From Halococcaceae archaeon (lineage in GTDB: Archaea > Halobacteriota > Halobacteria > Halobacteriales > Halalkalicoccaceae): a DNA stretch of 8,867 nt. The notes beneath the pieces were generated by a model that had not been told where the DNA came from, searched no databases, and saw only the letters and a program-made list of their open reading frames with translations. Position 1 is the first letter of the stretch; each line of letters opens with the position of its first letter. A program made the position numbers and the translations under genes. Positions 6,799 to 8,867 of the stretch are shown here, one piece after another. Location of the stretch: the NCBI GenBank assembly GCA_007128515.1, contig SKXI01000499.1:1-8867 (forward strand), given 5' to 3'.

Positions 6799-7599
6799 AT
6801 GCCGTACGTCAGGTGCAACGGGGCCGATCTCTACTACGAGGAGCGGGGATCGGGACGGCCGATCGTCCTCCTCCACGGAGTGATGGCAGGACTCGGGCTC
6901 TTCGACCGGCAGGTGTCCGACCTCTCGGGGGAGTACCGCGCGGTCGCGCTCGACTTCCGGGGTCACGGCCGGTCGGAGAAGACGGAACTCGGTCACACGA
7001 TCGCGGGGTACGCCCGCGACCTCTCCGCGTTCCTCGATCGGCTGGACCTTGAGGACGTCGTCGTGGTGGGGTGGTCGATGGGCGCGCTCGTCTCCTGGGA
7101 GTACGTCGACCGCTTCGGGACGGATCGGATCCGGGCGCTGGTCGACGTGGACATGGAGGCCTCGCGGTTCCAGTGGGCGGACTACGACCACGGGATCACC
7201 GATCTGGACGGGATCCGGGAGACGCTCGCGCTCGCCCAGCGCGACCCGTGGAGCCTCGCCGAGCGCGCCACGGAACAGGTGTTCAAGGAGCCGCCCGACG
7301 ACGAAACGAGGCGGCTGCTGTTCGACGAGGTCTCGCGGACGCCGGCACCGGTGAAGAGTACGATCCTCTTCGACGCGCTCACGGTCGACTACCGGGAGGT
7401 CCTCCCCGAAATAGACGTCCCGATGCTGGTCTGTGCCGGCGCGGACGAGAAACGGGGGACCGTCGCGGCCGCGAGACACGTCGCGGATCTCGTTCCGGAC
7501 GCGACGTTCGAACTGTTCGAGGAGAGCGGCCACTGTCCGTTCCTCGAGGAACCCGAGCGCTTCGATCGGGTCCTGCGTCGGTTCGTCGACGGGCTGTGA
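6799..7599 (+). CDS. Alpha/beta hydrolase-fold protein
   Basis: A 266-residue single-domain hydrolase with a complete catalytic triad. The oxyanion-hole motif is LLHGVMAG with H26-G27. An RGHGRS loop follows near 55. The nucleophile elbow is G91-W92-S93-M94-G95. The acid is D216 in CAGADEKRG, and the base is H245 in ESGHCPFLEEPERF. The cap region (about 115-190) is acidic. Length and motifs suit the large enol-lactonase/haloperoxidase-like group, whose substrates range widely, so no substrate is claimed. There is no signal peptide or membrane segment, so it is cytoplasmic. I chose the ATG at 6799, giving MPYVRCNGADLYYEERG, the usual first beta strand. An in-frame ATG at 6769 would add ten residues and overlaps the likely box A (6766-6772). 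It lies 130 nt after gltB and 188 nt before the next gene, with no clear operon link to either. Confidence 0.92.
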   Translation: MPYVRCNGADLYYEERGSGRPIVLLHGVMAGLGLFDRQVSDLSGEYRAVALDFRGHGRSEKTELGHTIAGYARDLSAFLDRLDLEDVVVVGWSMGALVSWEYVDRFGTDRIRALVDVDMEASRFQWADYDHGITDLDGIRETLALAQRDPWSLAERATEQVFKEPPDDETRRLLFDEVSRTPAPVKSTILFDALTVDYREVLPEIDVPMLVCAGADEKRGTVAAARHVADLVPDATFELFEESGHCPFLEEPERFDRVLRRFVDGL

Positions 7600-7787
7600 T
7601 CGGGCGACCGTCTCCCGAGCCGACCGAACCCGGATCGGGCCCGCCAGTGTGTGGTCACGGCCCGGTTCGCCGATCCGGACCGGGACCGCCGACCGCCGTT
7701 TTCCGTTCTCCCCCCGACCCGGCGCGACGGGACGCCCGTCGGTTCGAGTGTGACGGGCTTATGACCCCCTCGCCCCTCCACCCGGCG
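7600..7787 (+). promoter_or_regulatory. Intergenic region with a 9-bp inverted repeat and box A for the Nmad3-like gene
   Basis: This 188-nt gap holds a perfect 9-bp inverted repeat, CCGGATCGG (7630-7638) with CCGATCCGG (7670-7678). Its 31-nt loop contains a competing CGGGCC/GGCCCG stem. A T-rich patch (GTTTTCCGTTCT, 7697-7708) follows, which could end the hydrolase transcript. Further on, CTTATG (7758-7763) is centred 27 nt upstream of the ATG at 7788, the spacing expected for box A of a leaderless archaeal mRNA. Box A is fairly convincing; the terminator is only suggested. Confidence 0.45.
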
Positions 7788-8546
7788 ATGACCGTCGTCC
7801 TCTGTGGGATCGGTGCCGACTCGACGAACGTCGGAGAGCTTCCTCCTCTGCACCCCGACGGAACGTTCGACTACGTGCCGATCCCGGAGAAGGCCGAGAC
7901 GTCCGAGGAGCTGACCTTCGGGACGTGGCCGCTCTCGACGGGCGGGACGGCCGCCGACCTCACCCCCTCGATCAGACCGCGACCGATCTCGGACCCGGAG
8001 TTCCGGACCGATCCCGAGGACTGGCCGCTGCACCACGATCCGAACTTCGAGGCGCTCACCTACGGCGAGCACAGGCCCGCGTACGTCGATCGGCTCTCCC
8101 GGCTCTCTTCGGGTGACCTCGTCGGCTTCTACGCCGGCCTCCGCGACGAGAGCGGGCGAGCCCATCGCTACCTGATCGGCTGGTTTTCGGTAGCGCACGT
8201 CCACCTGATCGACCCCGGCGACCGCGAGGCGGCACGGCGGGCGTTCGCCGCCTGTCCGGAGAACGCCCACGCCAAGCGGGCCGAGGACGGCGAACCGTAC
8301 GTCGACGACCGGCGGCTCGCGGTCGTCGAGGGCCGAGAGCCGGGTGGGCTGGTGAGGAAAAACCCGCTCCGGCTGAGCGAGTACGCGGTCGCGCCCGGGA
8401 ACTCCGTCGCGCAGTACTACCTCCGCGAGTCGGTCCGCGAGGGGCTCTCGGCCGTCGAGGGCAGGGAGAACATGCAGTTCAAGCCCGCCTATCTCTGTGA
8501 GTGCTCGGCCGAGGGGTTCGCGGAACGGGTGGAGGCGCTCCGGTAG
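7788..8546 (+). CDS. Nmad3-like putative nucleotide-modification-associated protein
   Basis: A 252-residue soluble protein. The order of motifs matches what I remember of nucleotide modification associated domain 3 (Nmad3): VLCGIGADSTN (4-14), DGTFDYVPIPE (24-34), TFGTWP (43-48), HHDPNFEALTYG (82-93), SGDLVGFYAGL (108-118), RYLIGWFSV (127-135), NAHAKR (159-164), RRLAVVEG (175-182) and KNPLRLSEY (191-199). Nmad families were defined by comparative genomics of base-modification systems; no reaction has been shown for this one to my knowledge. The GDLVGFYAG...YLIGWF stretch also recalls PUA/EVE-like domains that read modified bases. No methyltransferase or nuclease is adjacent. I chose the ATG at 7788; an in-frame ATG at 7761 lies inside the likely box A and would add nine poorly fitting residues. 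Gene reality is near certain; family is moderately sure. Confidence 0.72.
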   Translation: MTVVLCGIGADSTNVGELPPLHPDGTFDYVPIPEKAETSEELTFGTWPLSTGGTAADLTPSIRPRPISDPEFRTDPEDWPLHHDPNFEALTYGEHRPAYVDRLSRLSSGDLVGFYAGLRDESGRAHRYLIGWFSVAHVHLIDPGDREAARRAFAACPENAHAKRAEDGEPYVDDRRLAVVEGREPGGLVRKNPLRLSEYAVAPGNSVAQYYLRESVREGLSAVEGRENMQFKPAYLCECSAEGFAERVEALR

Positions 8547-8574
8547 GCCGTCACTCACGGATCGGTCCGCGGTG

Positions 8575-8595
8575 GATCGTTCACGATCGTTCGTC
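8575..8595 (+). promoter_or_regulatory. Tandem GATCGTTC repeat, candidate operator upstream of the redoxin gene
   Basis: GATCGTTC occurs at 8575-8582 and again at 8585-8592, ten bases apart start to start, about one helical turn. The second copy lies within TTCACGATCGTTCGTC (8580-8595), which matches a sequence upstream of gltB at 14 of 16 positions. It ends about 36-39 bp upstream of the box A. A phased pair on one face of the helix would suit cooperative regulator binding. Confidence 0.35.
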
Positions 8596-8622
8596 GGACG
8601 TGTGCCGCACGCACCAGACGGG

Positions 8623-8642
8623 CGGCTCCCTAAGTAGAGCCG
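8623..8642 (+). promoter_or_regulatory. Redoxin-gene promoter: TAAGTA box A bracketed by a CGGCTC/GAGCCG dyad
   Basis: TAAGTA (8631-8636), preceded by CCC, lies 26-31 nt upstream of the ATG at 8662, which fits box A of a leaderless transcript. It is flanked symmetrically by CGGCTC (8623-8628) and GAGCCG (8637-8642). A factor bound to this dyad would cover the TBP/TFB site. Six-base GC arms arise often by chance in such DNA, so the operator reading is tentative. Confidence 0.45.
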
Positions 8643-8661
8643 GCCGTTCCGATCGAGTACG

Positions 8662-8867
8662 ATGTCACTCGAAGGCGAGAACGCGCCCGACTTCACGCTC
8701 GAGAGCACCGCCGGCGAACCGGTGACGCTCTCTGAGACGCTCGAGGACGGTCCGACGGTCGTGGTCGTCAACCGCGGCCACTGGTGTAGCTTCTGTGCCG
8801 AACAGCTGGGGACGTTCAGCGAGGTCGCCTACGACCTCTGGTTCAACGATAACGTGGATATCCTCCC
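8662..8867 (+). CDS. Peroxiredoxin-like redoxin (AhpC/TSA family), N-terminal part only
   Basis: The first 68 codons are visible; the rest lies beyond the right edge. The start MSLEGENAPDFTLESTAGEPVTL is the typical first strand pair of AhpC/TSA redoxins. VVVVNRGHWCSFCAEQL (33-49) carries a C-x-x-C pair, Cys42 and Cys45, after a conserved Trp, as in the peroxiredoxin-like and TlpA-like branches. Such proteins reduce peroxides or exchange thiols using reduced thioredoxin or a similar donor in the cytoplasm. There is no signal peptide. Conserved Arg and any resolving Cys further on cannot be seen, so peroxidase versus general thiol-disulfide activity is undecided. The ATG lies about 27 nt below a TAAGTA box A and is the only sensible start. 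Confidence 0.88.
   Translation, partial: MSLEGENAPDFTLESTAGEPVTLSETLEDGPTVVVVNRGHWCSFCAEQLGTFSEVAYDLWFNDNVDIL

Noticed and set aside
3057..6818. Open reading frame of 1253 codons antisense to gltB
   Set aside because: It lies wholly opposite the conserved gltB frame, has an Arg/Val/Leu/Asp-biased composition typical of complementary frames in GC-rich DNA, and shows no recognisable domain.
7071..7787. Upstream in-frame extension of the Nmad3-like gene into the hydrolase (491-codon frame)
   Set aside because: The extension runs through the hydrolase coding sequence in the wrong phase and reads as low-complexity Arg/Gly/Pro. The recognisable protein starts at 7788.
7389..8771. 460-codon minus-strand frame opposite the hydrolase end, Nmad3-like gene and redoxin start
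   Set aside because: It crosses three genes and their promoters on the opposite strand and has no domain signature; it is a consequence of high GC at third codon positions.
6799..8867. Hydrolase, Nmad3-like protein and redoxin as one defence or modification operon
   Set aside because: The gaps are 188 and 115 nt and each gene has its own plausible box A at the right distance. Nothing in the motifs links their functions.
1..8867. CRISPR array, tRNA, rRNA, insertion sequence or prophage
   Set aside because: No regularly spaced repeats, cloverleaf-like segments with a TTCGA loop in context, transposase motifs or terminal repeats were found on reading either strand.

Overview
The window looks like chromosomal DNA of a haloarchaeon (class Halobacteria). 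It is very GC-rich and its proteins are strongly acidic (Asp/Glu-rich, ending in runs such as VVVSDDD in GltB). Start codons sit about 27-30 nt below short TTATA-like box A elements, with no clear Shine-Dalgarno sequences, as expected for leaderless archaeal transcripts. The genus cannot be told from what is visible. No tRNA, rRNA, CRISPR array, insertion sequence or other mobile element was seen.

Layout, left to right. (1) Minus strand, 1-1571: a tandem winged-helix regulator whose stop codon abuts the ATG of a multi-pass membrane protein that runs off the left edge. The two are almost certainly co-transcribed. (2) Plus strand, 1670-1999: a small three-helix membrane protein transcribed divergently from the regulator. 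(3) Plus strand, 2127-6668: gltB, the glutamate synthase large subunit, alone and complete, which fills half the window. (4) Plus strand, 6799-7599: an alpha/beta hydrolase. (5) Plus strand, 7788-8546: a protein resembling the Nmad3 family of putative nucleotide-modification proteins. (6) Plus strand, 8662 to the right edge: the N-terminal part of a peroxiredoxin-like redoxin. All gaps between genes are under 200 nt (98, 127, 130, 188 and 115 nt).

How the genes relate. GltB is the core nitrogen-assimilation enzyme (glutamine + 2-oxoglutarate to two glutamates). It has its own promoter, with a 7-bp dyad immediately downstream of box A, and no gltD next to it. The regulator and its membrane partner form one unit with a probable shared divergent control region. 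The last three plus-strand genes each appear to have their own box A, so I do not read them as one operon.

The observations most worth a second look are these: the dyad at the gltB start site; GltB lacking the ferredoxin loop although no gltD is nearby; the stand-alone Nmad3-like gene; and a 16-bp element matching at 14 positions that lies about 40 bp upstream of box A at both gltB and the redoxin gene. I see no obviously new multi-gene system.
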